Shown piece after piece: positions 1 to 6,908 of a stretch of DNA of 64,000 nucleotides. Under the pieces are notes generated by a model. It was not told the origin of the DNA. It did no database searches and saw only the letters and a program-made list of their open reading frames with translations. The number at the start of each line of letters is the position of its first letter. The first letter of the stretch is position 1. The position numbers and the translations under genes were made by a program. The DNA is from Kocuria salsicia. GTDB taxonomy: Bacteria; Actinomycetota; Actinomycetes; Actinomycetales; Micrococcaceae. The DNA is taken from contig NZ_VELE01000010.1 in the NCBI RefSeq assembly GCF_007681555.1, positions 1 to 64,000 of the forward strand, in the 5' to 3' direction.

Positions 1-235
1 TCACCACCTCATCGTAATGAGCGGCTCTCCAACGCCGACGCGGACACTGTGCCGTAAACGGTCGTTTTTGCTACGCCCTCTCCGAGTAGGTGGGGCTAAC
101 TTGTGAAGTGCGCCGATAAATTCCCGTTATCTCGCGTGGGCAAATGTCCATCCTAGGTCCGGCCGCTAGACCGCCGCACGGTGTTCTAGGCCGGCAGCGG
201 CCGGACCTCATACCAAGGTGACTTAAGGTGTTGCC
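1..235. other. Leading non-coding stretch
   Basis: I see no convincing gene here. A ribosome-binding-like AAGGTG lies at 225-230, five bases before the GTG start of the next gene. No clear -35/-10 pair or terminator was found, and short CTAG-containing inverted motifs around 166-190 are unexplained. Confidence 0.4.
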
Positions 236-628
236 GTGATCATCGAACTGACCCGATTCCGCGTCCGCGCCGGCGCCGAGGAGCGCGCGGCCGCGTGGAT
301 GGACTTCCTCCGCGCCAATCCCAAGGCGTTCCGCGAGACCCTCGAGCCCGAGCAGATGTACGTCGAGACGATCCTCAGTGAGGTTCGCGACGGCATCACC
401 TACCTTTACTGGTACTCCGTGCAGGGTGGAGACCGCGCCTCTGTCCAGGAGTCGCAGCACTGGTTGGACAAGAAGCACCTTGAGTTCTGGCGAGACGTCA
501 TCGACCCCGACTTCCCTCCCCAGGAGCTGACCCCGCAGATCCACATGACGCCGGAGCGCGTCGAGGCCGCCATGAAGCCCCTCGACGGCCCGCAGGACAG
601 CACCCCTCACCCCGGGCGCGACACATGA
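236..628 (+). CDS. DUF6176-family protein
   Basis: A 130-residue soluble protein. Its N-terminus (MIIELTRFRVRAG) and the central run of aromatic and acidic residues resemble the DUF6176 group of small actinobacterial and firmicute proteins of unknown function, probably with a ferredoxin-like alpha/beta-barrel fold. It starts at GTG behind an AAGGTG ribosome-binding site. Its stop overlaps the ATG of the next gene (ATGA), so it is the first gene of a coupled operon with two GNAT acetyltransferases. No catalytic motif is visible. The family call is from overall look only, and the function is unknown. Confidence 0.7.
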   Translation: MIIELTRFRVRAGAEERAAAWMDFLRANPKAFRETLEPEQMYVETILSEVRDGITYLYWYSVQGGDRASVQESQHWLDKKHLEFWRDVIDPDFPPQELTPQIHMTPERVEAAMKPLDGPQDSTPHPGRDT

Positions 629-1158
629 CCACCCGACTCCGCCCCACCTCTCCCGACGACGCCCCCGCCCTCGCGACGCTGATCGTCTCCCAGCGGGAGC
701 ACCTCGTCCCGTGGGAGCCGGCCCGGCCGGAGTCCTGGTTCACTGCGGAGGGCCAGCGGGAAGTCTTGGAGCAGGCGGACGCGGACCGCGCAGCGGGCCG
801 CTCTCACGCCTTCGTCATTACCGACGGCTCCTGCGCCCTCATCGGACGTCTGAACCTCGCCAGTGTGGTGCGCGGAGCCGGCCAGTTCTGCTCCCTCGGC
901 TACTGGGTCGCCCGCGAGCAGACTGGCCGGGGCGTGGCGACCACCGCAGTCAAGCAGGCCCTGCGGATTGCCTTCGAGGACTTCGGCCTCCATCGCGTGC
1001 AGGCGGAGACCCTTCCCCACAACCAGGCCTCCCGTCGCGTGCTCGAACACCATGGATTCCAGCGATACGGACTGGCCCCGCAGTACCTGAAGATCGCCGG
1101 GGCCTGGCAGGACCACGAGCTCTGGCAGCGACTGGCTCCGAACGACGCCCCACGATGA
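625..1158 (+). CDS. GNAT N-acetyltransferase, RimJ/RimL-like
   Basis: A 177-residue acetyl-CoA-dependent acyltransferase of the GCN5-related superfamily. The N-terminus (LRPTSPDDAPALATL) is the usual RimJ/RimL opening. The acetyl-CoA loop is at about residues 98-110 (EQTGRGVATTAVKQ, a variant of the R/Q-x-x-G-x-G/A motif), followed by a C-terminal region with N-x-A-S-R-R-V-L-E-H-H-G-F, typical of ribosomal-protein acetyltransferases. The substrate cannot be told from sequence. It is translationally coupled to both neighbours by 4-base overlaps. Confidence 0.9.
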   Translation: MTTRLRPTSPDDAPALATLIVSQREHLVPWEPARPESWFTAEGQREVLEQADADRAAGRSHAFVITDGSCALIGRLNLASVVRGAGQFCSLGYWVAREQTGRGVATTAVKQALRIAFEDFGLHRVQAETLPHNQASRRVLEHHGFQRYGLAPQYLKIAGAWQDHELWQRLAPNDAPR

Positions 1159-1697
1159 GCGGCGCCTGGGCTCCCTGGGCTCCCGGCGCCCGAGGCGTCC
1201 CCCGCCCTGCCGTACGGGTGCGTCCCGCTGGGCCCCGTGATCTCTCAGCCCTTGCCGCGGTTATGGCCAGCCGTGGGGGCACCCCAGAAGATCATCGGTC
1301 GGCTGCCGTGCGCTTGCTCTCTACCGCTCCTGTCCTCCTGGTTTCTGAGGACACCGGCACCGCCCCGCCCAAAGTCGTTGGGTGGTCCGGGGCCACCCGG
1401 GTCCCTCTCCAGCCAGGGGATCCGGCGCGGTGGCTGACTGCAGGCCTGACCGTCATCCCGGAGGCCCGCCGCGCAGGGATCGGTCGCCTACTGCTGCGCG
1501 CGGTGGGGGATGCCACCGCGTCGGCAGAGGGCGGACCGCTCCACAGCGTCATCAACGCGCGCAATCAAGCCTCCCTCGCCCTGCATGAAGCCTGCGACTT
1601 CAGGGTTCTTGCCACGGGTCCACGCTTCGCGGGCATCGAGTTCGACGGCGGGGTTGGCGTCCTATTGGTCATGGATCGCTCTCTTGAGCGGGATTGA
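1155..1697 (+). CDS. GNAT N-acetyltransferase
   Basis: A 180-residue GNAT-fold acetyltransferase. I chose ATG 1155 because it overlaps the upstream stop (ATGA) and the reading frame upstream is only a shadow of the previous gene. Core motif: GLTVIPEARRAGIGRLLL (beta-4 and the acetyl-CoA P-loop R-R-A-G-I-G), then the N-x-A-S-L-A-L-H-E helix with a divergent 'CDF' in place of the usual G-F/Y. It is the last gene of the three-gene coupled operon. The operon ends about 80 bases before an IS481-type repeat. Substrate unknown. Confidence 0.88.
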   Translation: MSGAWAPWAPGARGVPRPAVRVRPAGPRDLSALAAVMASRGGTPEDHRSAAVRLLSTAPVLLVSEDTGTAPPKVVGWSGATRVPLQPGDPARWLTAGLTVIPEARRAGIGRLLLRAVGDATASAEGGPLHSVINARNQASLALHEACDFRVLATGPRFAGIEFDGGVGVLLVMDRSLERD

Positions 1698-1774
1698 GCG
1701 CCCATGCCTGCACAAGAACGAAAGCGTCGCGTGTGCAAGCTTCGCAGCGTCTCGACACCGGCTGGTTTTGTCTT

Positions 1775-1799
1775 CTAGGTGTACTGACCGGGGACGTTG
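1775..1799 (+). repeat. Left terminal inverted repeat
   Basis: It begins CTAGGTGTACTGACC and ends GGGGACGTTG. The reverse complement of 3633-3657 is identical except at the tenth base. The last codons and stop of the transposase remnant (minus strand) lie inside it. Confidence 0.88.
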
Positions 1800-2221
1800 A
1801 TCAAACGTGAGAACAGCGGCTGGTTCCCGCAGGCCGTGTGCGGACGGTGCTCGTTGTACTGGTGCAGCCAGGCGGGCAGGGCGTCTCGGCGTTCTTGCTC
1901 GCTGGTGCAGCAACGGGCGTAGGCCCACCCATCAGCCATGGTGCGGTGGAACCGCTCGATCTCCCCGTTGGTCTGCGGCCGACACGGCCGAGTGCGCTTG
2001 TGCGTGATCCCCAAGTCGGCGCAGGTGTCGCGCCACAGGTGTGAGCGGTAAGCGCCGCCATTGTCGGAGAGGACCCGCTCGACGGTGACTCCGCGGGCGT
2101 TGAACCACTCGACAGCGCGCACGAGCACGGCGATGGAGGTGACGGCAGTCTTGTCGTCATGGATCTCGGCGTACGCGACGCGGGAGTGCTCGCCGCCACG
2201 TAGGGCCTCTTGTCGGGTCAA
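1775..2221 (-). pseudogene. IS481-family transposase, C-terminal fragment
   Basis: About 148 codons of an rve-type (DDE) integrase domain. It keeps the second catalytic Asp (ERVLSDNGGAYRS), the HKRTRPCRPQTNG stretch, the catalytic Glu (NGEIERFHR), and the family's C-terminal N-E-H-R-P-H and PGQYT ending. The N-terminal helix-turn-helix and the first catalytic Asp are gone: the conserved D-D-H-S-R is replaced by G-E-H-S-R at the junction. The apparent TTG start overlaps the VOC gene's stop, so it marks the junction of two unrelated sequences rather than a real start. It cannot be active on its own. Confidence 0.88.
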
Positions 2222-2583
2222 TCGATGGGGCTGACTCGGATGAGGTTGCCGTCGGGGTCGGCGATCACGAAGGTGCGACCGAACACGTCGTCATGGGGTT
2301 CCTCGACAACGCGCACGCCCTTGGCAGTCCAATCCTGGTAGACGGCGTCGATGGCCGAGGCAGGACCGGGGACCATGAGTCCGATCTCGCTTGTGCGAGG
2401 TGTCTCAGGAGTGGTGTTCTCGTTGCCGCCGGTCCAGATGGCGAACAGCACCCCGGGTGCCACCTCGAAAGCGACGTAGCGCGGGCTGGTGAAAGTGGGC
2501 TCGATGTCGAACAGGCTGCTGTAGAAGGCGGTGGACCGTTCGGCGTCGCTGACGTAGGTCAGGAACAGGTTGGGTGCCGGCAT
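2218..2583 (-). CDS. VOC (glyoxalase/bleomycin-resistance-like) protein
   Basis: A 121-residue vicinal-oxygen-chelate fold protein. The two beta-alpha-beta-beta-beta halves are visible: LFLTYVSDAERSTAFYSSLFDIEPTF, and a C-terminal half ending in FVIADPDGNLIRV, the standard end of the PhnB/glyoxalase-like group. Such proteins bind a divalent metal and may act on electrophiles or simply bind and sequester a drug. The substrate is not deducible. It starts at ATG 2583 with a GAAGGAG-type ribosome-binding site and is divergent from a WYL regulator, the classical layout for a regulator controlling this gene. Both lie inside the IS481-ended cassette. Confidence 0.88.
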   Translation of the reverse strand: MPAPNLFLTYVSDAERSTAFYSSLFDIEPTFTSPRYVAFEVAPGVLFAIWTGGNENTTPETPRTSEIGLMVPGPASAIDAVYQDWTAKGVRVVEEPHDDVFGRTFVIADPDGNLIRVSPID

Positions 2584-2673
2584 GGATGTCTCCTTCGGAT
2601 CGGTGGATCAGGTGGCTTCATCCGATCAGTCAAATACGACATCTACTGTCATGTTTTCTGTGAGGATCGGGCC
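2584..2673. promoter_or_regulatory. Divergent VOC/WYL control region
   Basis: A 90-base region, more AT-rich than the surroundings, between the two divergent genes. It contains the perfect inverted repeat GACA-TCTAC-TGTC at 2638-2650, a plausible operator for the WYL regulator, and TGAGGA at 2661-2666 as its ribosome-binding site. No -35/-10 pair is assigned with confidence. Confidence 0.5.
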
Positions 2674-3657
2674 ATGAAGTCCTCGAGGCTCTTGTCGATC
2701 CTGCTGCTCCTGCAGACCCATGAGCGGATGACGAGCAAGGAGCTGGCCCGGCGGTTCGAAGTATCGCCGCGCACGATCCTGCGTGATGTCGAGGCGCTGT
2801 CGGCCGCTGGCGTCCCGGTCCATACGGAGCAGGGCCGGGGCGGGGCGATTGTGCTGGACCGCCGATCCCGTCTCGATGTGGCGCGTCTCGATCCTGCCGA
2901 GCTGCAGTTGCTGACCGTCGCAGGACTGGAGGCCAACTTCTTCGAGCAGGTCGGGCTGCAGGCAGTTCACACCAGCGCCCGGGAGAAGCTGGCGGCCGTC
3001 GCCACGCGAAGGCAGGCTCCTACCACCTCGCCCATGTCCGAGGTGCTCCTCATCGACCCATCGGGGTGGTTCACGACCGGGCAGGAACTCGACCTGACCG
3101 ACCTGCTGGCCGCAGCGCGCGAACGACGACGCATCCTCCTCCGATATCGACGCAGCGGGGAGGCAATCGGGCAGTGGCTCACTGCAGACCCCTACGGGCT
3201 CGTGAACAAGGCCAGCTCTTGGTACCTCGTGGCTGACGTTGACGGGCAACCCCGCCTGTTCAACACCAGCCGCATCGAAGATTGTGAGTCCCTCACGGAC
3301 ACCGCGGCACTGCGACCAGACTGCGATCTCCGGTCGGTGTGGCGGGACCTGCTGGCCAGCTTCCACTCGGAGCCCGGTGTCGAGGTGCACGCGCTGCTGC
3401 GTTCGACCCGTCTGGACCTGGCCCAGCGAATCCTCGGAACACGCCTGGTCAACATCACCAATACTGAGGACGAGTGGACCCCAATCGTCGTTCACTACCC
3501 CGACGTCGAATCGGTGCGACAGCTCCTCCAGTTCGGCGACCACATCCGCATCCTGAACCCGACCGAAGCGGCCGCTCGGTTCCACGACCTCGCCGCCCAA
3601 ATCATGCAGGCTCACGCCGCAAGCAGCTCAACCAACGTCCCCGGTCACTACACCTAG
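2674..3657 (+). CDS. YafY-type HTH/WYL-domain transcriptional regulator
   Basis: A 327-residue regulator. Residues 1-60 form a DeoR-like winged helix (SRLLSILLLLQTHERMTSKELARRFEVSPRTILRDVEAL). A WYL domain follows, with WYLVADVDGQPRLFNTSRIE at about residues 183-205, and then a C-terminal WCX-like extension. Such proteins sense ligands, often nucleic-acid or nucleotide derived, and control neighbouring genes. ATG 2674 is chosen for the TGAGGA 8 bases upstream; the longer frame upstream is antisense to the VOC gene. Oddity: the last 8 codons and the stop are formed by the IS terminal repeat (NVPGHYT echoes the transposase ending), so the native C-terminus was probably replaced at insertion. 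Confidence 0.88.
   Translation: MKSSRLLSILLLLQTHERMTSKELARRFEVSPRTILRDVEALSAAGVPVHTEQGRGGAIVLDRRSRLDVARLDPAELQLLTVAGLEANFFEQVGLQAVHTSAREKLAAVATRRQAPTTSPMSEVLLIDPSGWFTTGQELDLTDLLAAARERRRILLRYRRSGEAIGQWLTADPYGLVNKASSWYLVADVDGQPRLFNTSRIEDCESLTDTAALRPDCDLRSVWRDLLASFHSEPGVEVHALLRSTRLDLAQRILGTRLVNITNTEDEWTPIVVHYPDVESVRQLLQFGDHIRILNPTEAAARFHDLAAQIMQAHAASSSTNVPGHYT
3633..3657 (-). repeat. Right terminal inverted repeat
   Basis: The mate of 1775-1799, with one mismatch in 25. It supplies the stop codon of the WYL gene and ends in CTAG. Confidence 0.88.
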
Positions 3658-3682
3658 CGGCTTGACGAAAACCATAGAGGCA

Positions 3683-3696
3683 CCCCCCCCCCCCCC
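3683..3696 (+). repeat. Homopolymer of 14 C
   Basis: An uninterrupted run of 14 cytosines, 26 bases outside the cassette edge and about 57 bases before the ATG of the next gene. Tracts like this slip in replication and are also error-prone in sequencing, so the true length is uncertain. Confidence 0.85.
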
Positions 3697-3753
3697 GCAG
3701 CGGCGCCCGGTAGGCTTCTGGGACACCCCGTCCGCCGTCGCAGGAGCCCCGCC

Positions 3754-4938
3754 ATGTCCGAGTCCCCCGCCCACCGGGCCGCCAAGGCCGCCCACTCCGT
3801 GGACCACCTCTTCGGCTCCCGGGCGTTCCGCGTGCCGGGCACGTACCTGGGCGCCGTCGCATTCCCGCACCCGCGTCGCGGCCCCTGGCACTACTGGTGG
3901 CAGGCGCACCTCATGGAGGCGTTCCTGGACGCCGCCGCCCGCGAGCGCCGTGCCGCTCACGCCGACGCCGCCGCCTTGGCCCGCTCCCGCGCGCACCAGC
4001 TGCTGCGGGGCATCGCCGTGCACAGCGGCGGCCGGGTGACGAACAACGTGTTCTTCGACGACATGGCCTGGCTGTCCCTCGCGCTGGGCAGGCTGCGCCA
4101 CGAGGACGTCGCGGCCACGGGCCGCACCACGCGCACGGTGAAGGACGACGGCGTGGCGCTGGCCAGGCGACTCGAGGCGGGGTGCGACGAGAATCTGGGC
4201 GGCGGCTCGTGGTGGAACACGACCCGCGACTACAAGAACACCGCGTCCACGGCGCCGGTGGCGCTGAGCTTCCTGCGGATGCACCGCGTCGAGGAGGCCC
4301 ACGCCCTGCTGATGTGGCTCTTCGACACGCTCTTCGACGCCGAGCGCGGCGTGTTCCTGGACGGTGTCCGGCTGATCGCGGCGGGCTCCGGCACGGAGAC
4401 GACCGCCGTGGACCCGCACGTGTACACGTACAACAGTGGACCGGTCCTGGGTGCGGCGCTCGAACTCGCGCAGCACGTGACGGACCCGGCGCAGCGGAAG
4501 CTGTGGTTGGACCGTGCGGCACGCCTCGTCCACGGGGCGGCCCGCGAGTTCACCGTCGAGGGACCGCACGGCCTGCCCGTCCTGAAGGGCCAGGGCGGTG
4601 GAGACGCCGGGCTGTTCACCGGGATCCTGGCGCGTTACCTGGGCGAGGCGGCGGCGTCGTCGCAGCTGGAGCCGACAGCGCGCATGACTGCTCGCGCGCT
4701 CGTCGCCGCCACCGCCGACGCCCTGTGGGACGGCCGCCGTGAGTTCGACCCGGACGTGGACTTCTCCCGGCCCGGCGTCACCGCGCAGACCGTGGATCAC
4801 GAGACGGTGGCCGTGTTCTCCCCGGAGCCCTCCCGCCACGCGAACGACACCCAGCGCACCGGAGCCCCCGTGGAGCTGAGCACCCAGGTGCAGGCGTGGA
4901 CGGTCCTCGAGGCCGCGGCGCTTTCGGCTGACCGCTGA
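3754..4938 (+). CDS. Glycoside hydrolase family 76-like protein
   Basis: A 394-residue (alpha/alpha)6-barrel protein resembling the GH76 alpha-1,6-mannanase family. The adjacent acid pair F-F-D-D-M-A-W (Asp102-Asp103) matches the catalytic Asp pair of GH76. The following GGSWWNTTRDYKNTASTAPVAL and YTYNSGPVLGAALEL segments are typical substrate-cleft motifs. There is no signal peptide, so a cytoplasmic role in mannan-oligosaccharide or glycolipid turnover is likelier than extracellular degradation. CAGGAG at 3741-3746 supports the ATG. The C14 tract lies in its 5' region. Confidence 0.82.
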   Translation: MSESPAHRAAKAAHSVDHLFGSRAFRVPGTYLGAVAFPHPRRGPWHYWWQAHLMEAFLDAAARERRAAHADAAALARSRAHQLLRGIAVHSGGRVTNNVFFDDMAWLSLALGRLRHEDVAATGRTTRTVKDDGVALARRLEAGCDENLGGGSWWNTTRDYKNTASTAPVALSFLRMHRVEEAHALLMWLFDTLFDAERGVFLDGVRLIAAGSGTETTAVDPHVYTYNSGPVLGAALELAQHVTDPAQRKLWLDRAARLVHGAAREFTVEGPHGLPVLKGQGGGDAGLFTGILARYLGEAAASSQLEPTARMTARALVAATADALWDGRREFDPDVDFSRPGVTAQTVDHETVAVFSPEPSRHANDTQRTGAPVELSTQVQAWTVLEAAALSADR

Positions 4939-5000
4939 ACCCGGCGCGGCACGCGAATCCGCTCTGGCCCGAAAGGGTGTGACGAGGGTAGAAACGACTC

Positions 5001-5543
5001 ATGAGTTCAGTACGCACACCGGACCCGAACCCTGGTTGGCTCAGCGAAGAGGACCTCAACCGAGCACGCGCCACGCTGCCCATCGTGTACGTCCAGGCCA
5101 TTCCCGTGCGCCTGGACCCACTGGGGTGTCTCTCTGAGATCGGGCTGCTGCTCACCGCCAACGACGAAGGCCGCATGGTGCGCACGTTCGTCTCCGGGCG
5201 TGTGATGTACCGAGAGACGGTGCGCGCCGCGCTGCTGCGCCACCTGGAGAAGGACCTCGGGCGCCTGGCGATGCCGCAGATGCCCTCCACCACGGTGCCG
5301 TTCGCGGTCTCGGAGTTCTTCCCGTCCCCGTCCGAGACGGGGTTGACCGACGACCGCCAGCACGCCGTGGCGCTGAGCTACATCATCCCCGTGCGCGGTG
5401 AGTGCGAGCCCCGCCAGGACGCGCTGCAGCTCTCGTGGATGACCCCGGACGAGGCCCTCTCGCTGGACGTCCAGGATGAGTTCGAGGGCGGCCGCGAGGA
5501 CCTCATCCGCCAGGCCATCGCCCACGCCGGCTGGGGCCGCTGA
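5001..5543 (+). CDS. DUF4916/Nudix-family protein
   Basis: A 180-residue protein of the actinobacterial DUF4916 group, which is related to Nudix hydrolases. It has the N-terminal GWLSEEDLNRARATLPIVYV and a beta-rich core with ETVRAALLRHLEKDLG in the place of a Nudix helix. The canonical Nudix box G-x5-E-x7-R-E-U-x-E-E is not intact, so catalytic activity on nucleoside diphosphates is doubtful. It is separated by 62 bases from the upstream glycosidase and convergent with the FUSC gene downstream. Function unknown. Confidence 0.72.
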   Translation: MSSVRTPDPNPGWLSEEDLNRARATLPIVYVQAIPVRLDPLGCLSEIGLLLTANDEGRMVRTFVSGRVMYRETVRAALLRHLEKDLGRLAMPQMPSTTVPFAVSEFFPSPSETGLTDDRQHAVALSYIIPVRGECEPRQDALQLSWMTPDEALSLDVQDEFEGGREDLIRQAIAHAGWGR

Positions 5544-5550
5544 GGCCTTC

Positions 5551-6678
5551 TCAGTCTTCGTCCCGCGTCGGGACCCTGGGCATCATTCCAGTGGCCTGCC
5601 GGATGAGCGGCAGGGCCTGCGTGTCCGCGATGCGCTCCTCGCGTGATCGGAACACGTAGACCACAGCGAGTCCGCACGCGGCACCGATGACCGTCTCCAC
5701 CGCGCGTGCCTGCAGCAGCGAGGACGCCCCGCCAGGGTTCGCGAGCTCGGTCATCAGCAGGGCCAGCGGGGTGATGAACAGAAGCGCCACGGAGTAGTTG
5801 CGCCCCACGAACAGCTCCGCGAGGAACTGCAGCAGGATCACGAACACCACGATGTGCCAGCTCTGCAGTTGCAGGGACAGCAGGAACGCGGTGACCCCCA
5901 CACCTCCCAGGGTGCCAATCACGCGGTGCACCGCGCGCAGGGTGCGGGCGGTGAGGTCCGGCGCGGCAATTGGGGCCGCGGCCGCCACCATGGCCCAGTA
6001 GCTGTGGGAGAGTCCGCTCAGGCTGCCCAGCACCGCGGCCAGGCCCGTGGCTACGAAGAACCGCCCGGCGTGGGCCCACAGCTGCGCCCAGCTCAGGCCG
6101 TGGTGCGCAGGAACGGGTGCGACGGGGCCCCGCACGCCCTCGCCCACGAGGGTGAAAGCGGCACCGAGGCCCACGGACAGTGCTGCGGAGACGGCGGCCA
6201 CCGCACCGGCCTGCCACACGGGGGCCGCGTCGGGCAGCGTGCCGATCGCCCCCGTCGCGAAGATGAAGAACAGCGAGCCCGCCGGCTTGAGCGTGAGGTA
6301 TGCCGCAAGCAGCGCACCCACCCCGGCCACGACCGCCGTGACGGCCAGCACCGCAGGCTCCGGTGCCCCCACGTCCGACAGCAGAGCACCCAGCATCACG
6401 CACAGCACCACCAGCAGACCCGCCCAGGACTGGTGTGCCGCACGTGCGCGGGCGGGTTCGTTGCGCGCGTAGATGGAGGTGAAGGCCCCGAACGCCGCGT
6501 AGATGGCCAGGTCCGTACGGTCCACGAGCAGCAGCACCAGCAGGGGGATCGCCACCGACAGGGCGATCCGCGCCGCCGGGACGTGGTCGCGCTGGGACGG
6601 CTGGATCGTGAAGAACTCGGAAATCTGACTCACGTGTGCTGGAGCGCCTTTCCACGGGGTGACACGGGGACGCCCCAT
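5551..6678 (-). CDS. FUSC-family integral membrane protein
   Basis: About 375 residues with many hydrophobic segments in two blocks (roughly residues 30-190 and 225-340), the pattern of FUSC-type (fusaric-acid/aromatic-acid exporter-like) proteins. Key segments are RDHVPAARIALSVAIPLLVLLLV near the start, and SYWAMVAAAAPIAAPDLTARTLRAVHRVIGTLGGVG, the FUSC signature, in the second block. The family exports aromatic acids, or in actinobacteria is simply uncharacterised. ATG 6678 has GAGGGA only 4 bases upstream; GTG 6633 is a possible alternative start closer to the conserved FTIQPSQRDH. Confidence 0.8.
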   Translation of the reverse strand: MGRPRVTPWKGAPAHVSQISEFFTIQPSQRDHVPAARIALSVAIPLLVLLLVDRTDLAIYAAFGAFTSIYARNEPARARAAHQSWAGLLVVLCVMLGALLSDVGAPEPAVLAVTAVVAGVGALLAAYLTLKPAGSLFFIFATGAIGTLPDAAPVWQAGAVAAVSAALSVGLGAAFTLVGEGVRGPVAPVPAHHGLSWAQLWAHAGRFFVATGLAAVLGSLSGLSHSYWAMVAAAAPIAAPDLTARTLRAVHRVIGTLGGVGVTAFLLSLQLQSWHIVVFVILLQFLAELFVGRNYSVALLFITPLALLMTELANPGGASSLLQARAVETVIGAACGLAVVYVFRSREERIADTQALPLIRQATGMMPRVPTRDED

Positions 6679-6734
6679 TCTCCCTCAGATGCGTCCCCCC
6701 GTCCGCACCCACCCAGGAAATCGTTCCCTCGCTC

Positions 6735-6750
6735 GCAACGGTGTTGCAAC
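6735..6750. promoter_or_regulatory. GTTGC-type inverted repeat, distal
   Basis: GCAAC-GGT-GTTGC at 6735-6747, overlapping the palindrome GTTGCAAC at 6743-6750. It has the same half-site as the element next to the creatine-transporter promoter and lies between that promoter and the divergent FUSC gene. Probably a second site for the same regulator. Confidence 0.5.
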
Positions 6751-6832
6751 ACGACCGTAACGACACGCGTGTTCTGTGAGGAGTAGGCCGCTCACCCGCT
6801 CTCGATCCGGCAAGCAGACAGAGCTCTACCCC

Positions 6833-6889
6833 TTGACGGAACGATCGGCCACTACTACTTTGAAGCAACCGCGTTGCAGACATTGCAAC
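6833..6889 (+). promoter_or_regulatory. Promoter plus GTTGCA/TGCAAC operator
   Basis: -35 TTGACG at 6833-6838 and -10 TACTTT at 6856-6861 with a 17-base spacer, one of the best promoters in the window. Immediately downstream lies the perfect inverted repeat GTTGCA-GACAT-TGCAAC (6873-6889), placed where a bound repressor would block initiation. The IclR-family gene downstream is the obvious candidate regulator (inference). Confidence 0.7.
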
Positions 6890-6908
6890 ATCACACCCTG
6901 GGGGACCC

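Larger units (their letters stand above)
1775..3657. mobile_element. IS481-ended cassette carrying VOC and WYL genes
   Basis: A 1,883-base segment bounded by inverted repeats of 25 bases (1775-1799 and 3633-3657; 24 of 25 match). The left repeat contains the last codons of an IS481-type transposase, so the repeats are IS ends. Both outer edges read CTAG. IS481 itself is known to duplicate a target of the form NCTAGN, so the CTAG pair may be the target duplication. Instead of a whole transposase, the interior has only its last third plus a divergent VOC/WYL gene pair. Beyond the repeats, the flanks share a further TGGTTTT motif in inverted order (1763-1769 and 3668-3674). Inference: a non-autonomous element with cargo, possibly moved in trans. 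Confidence 0.75.
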
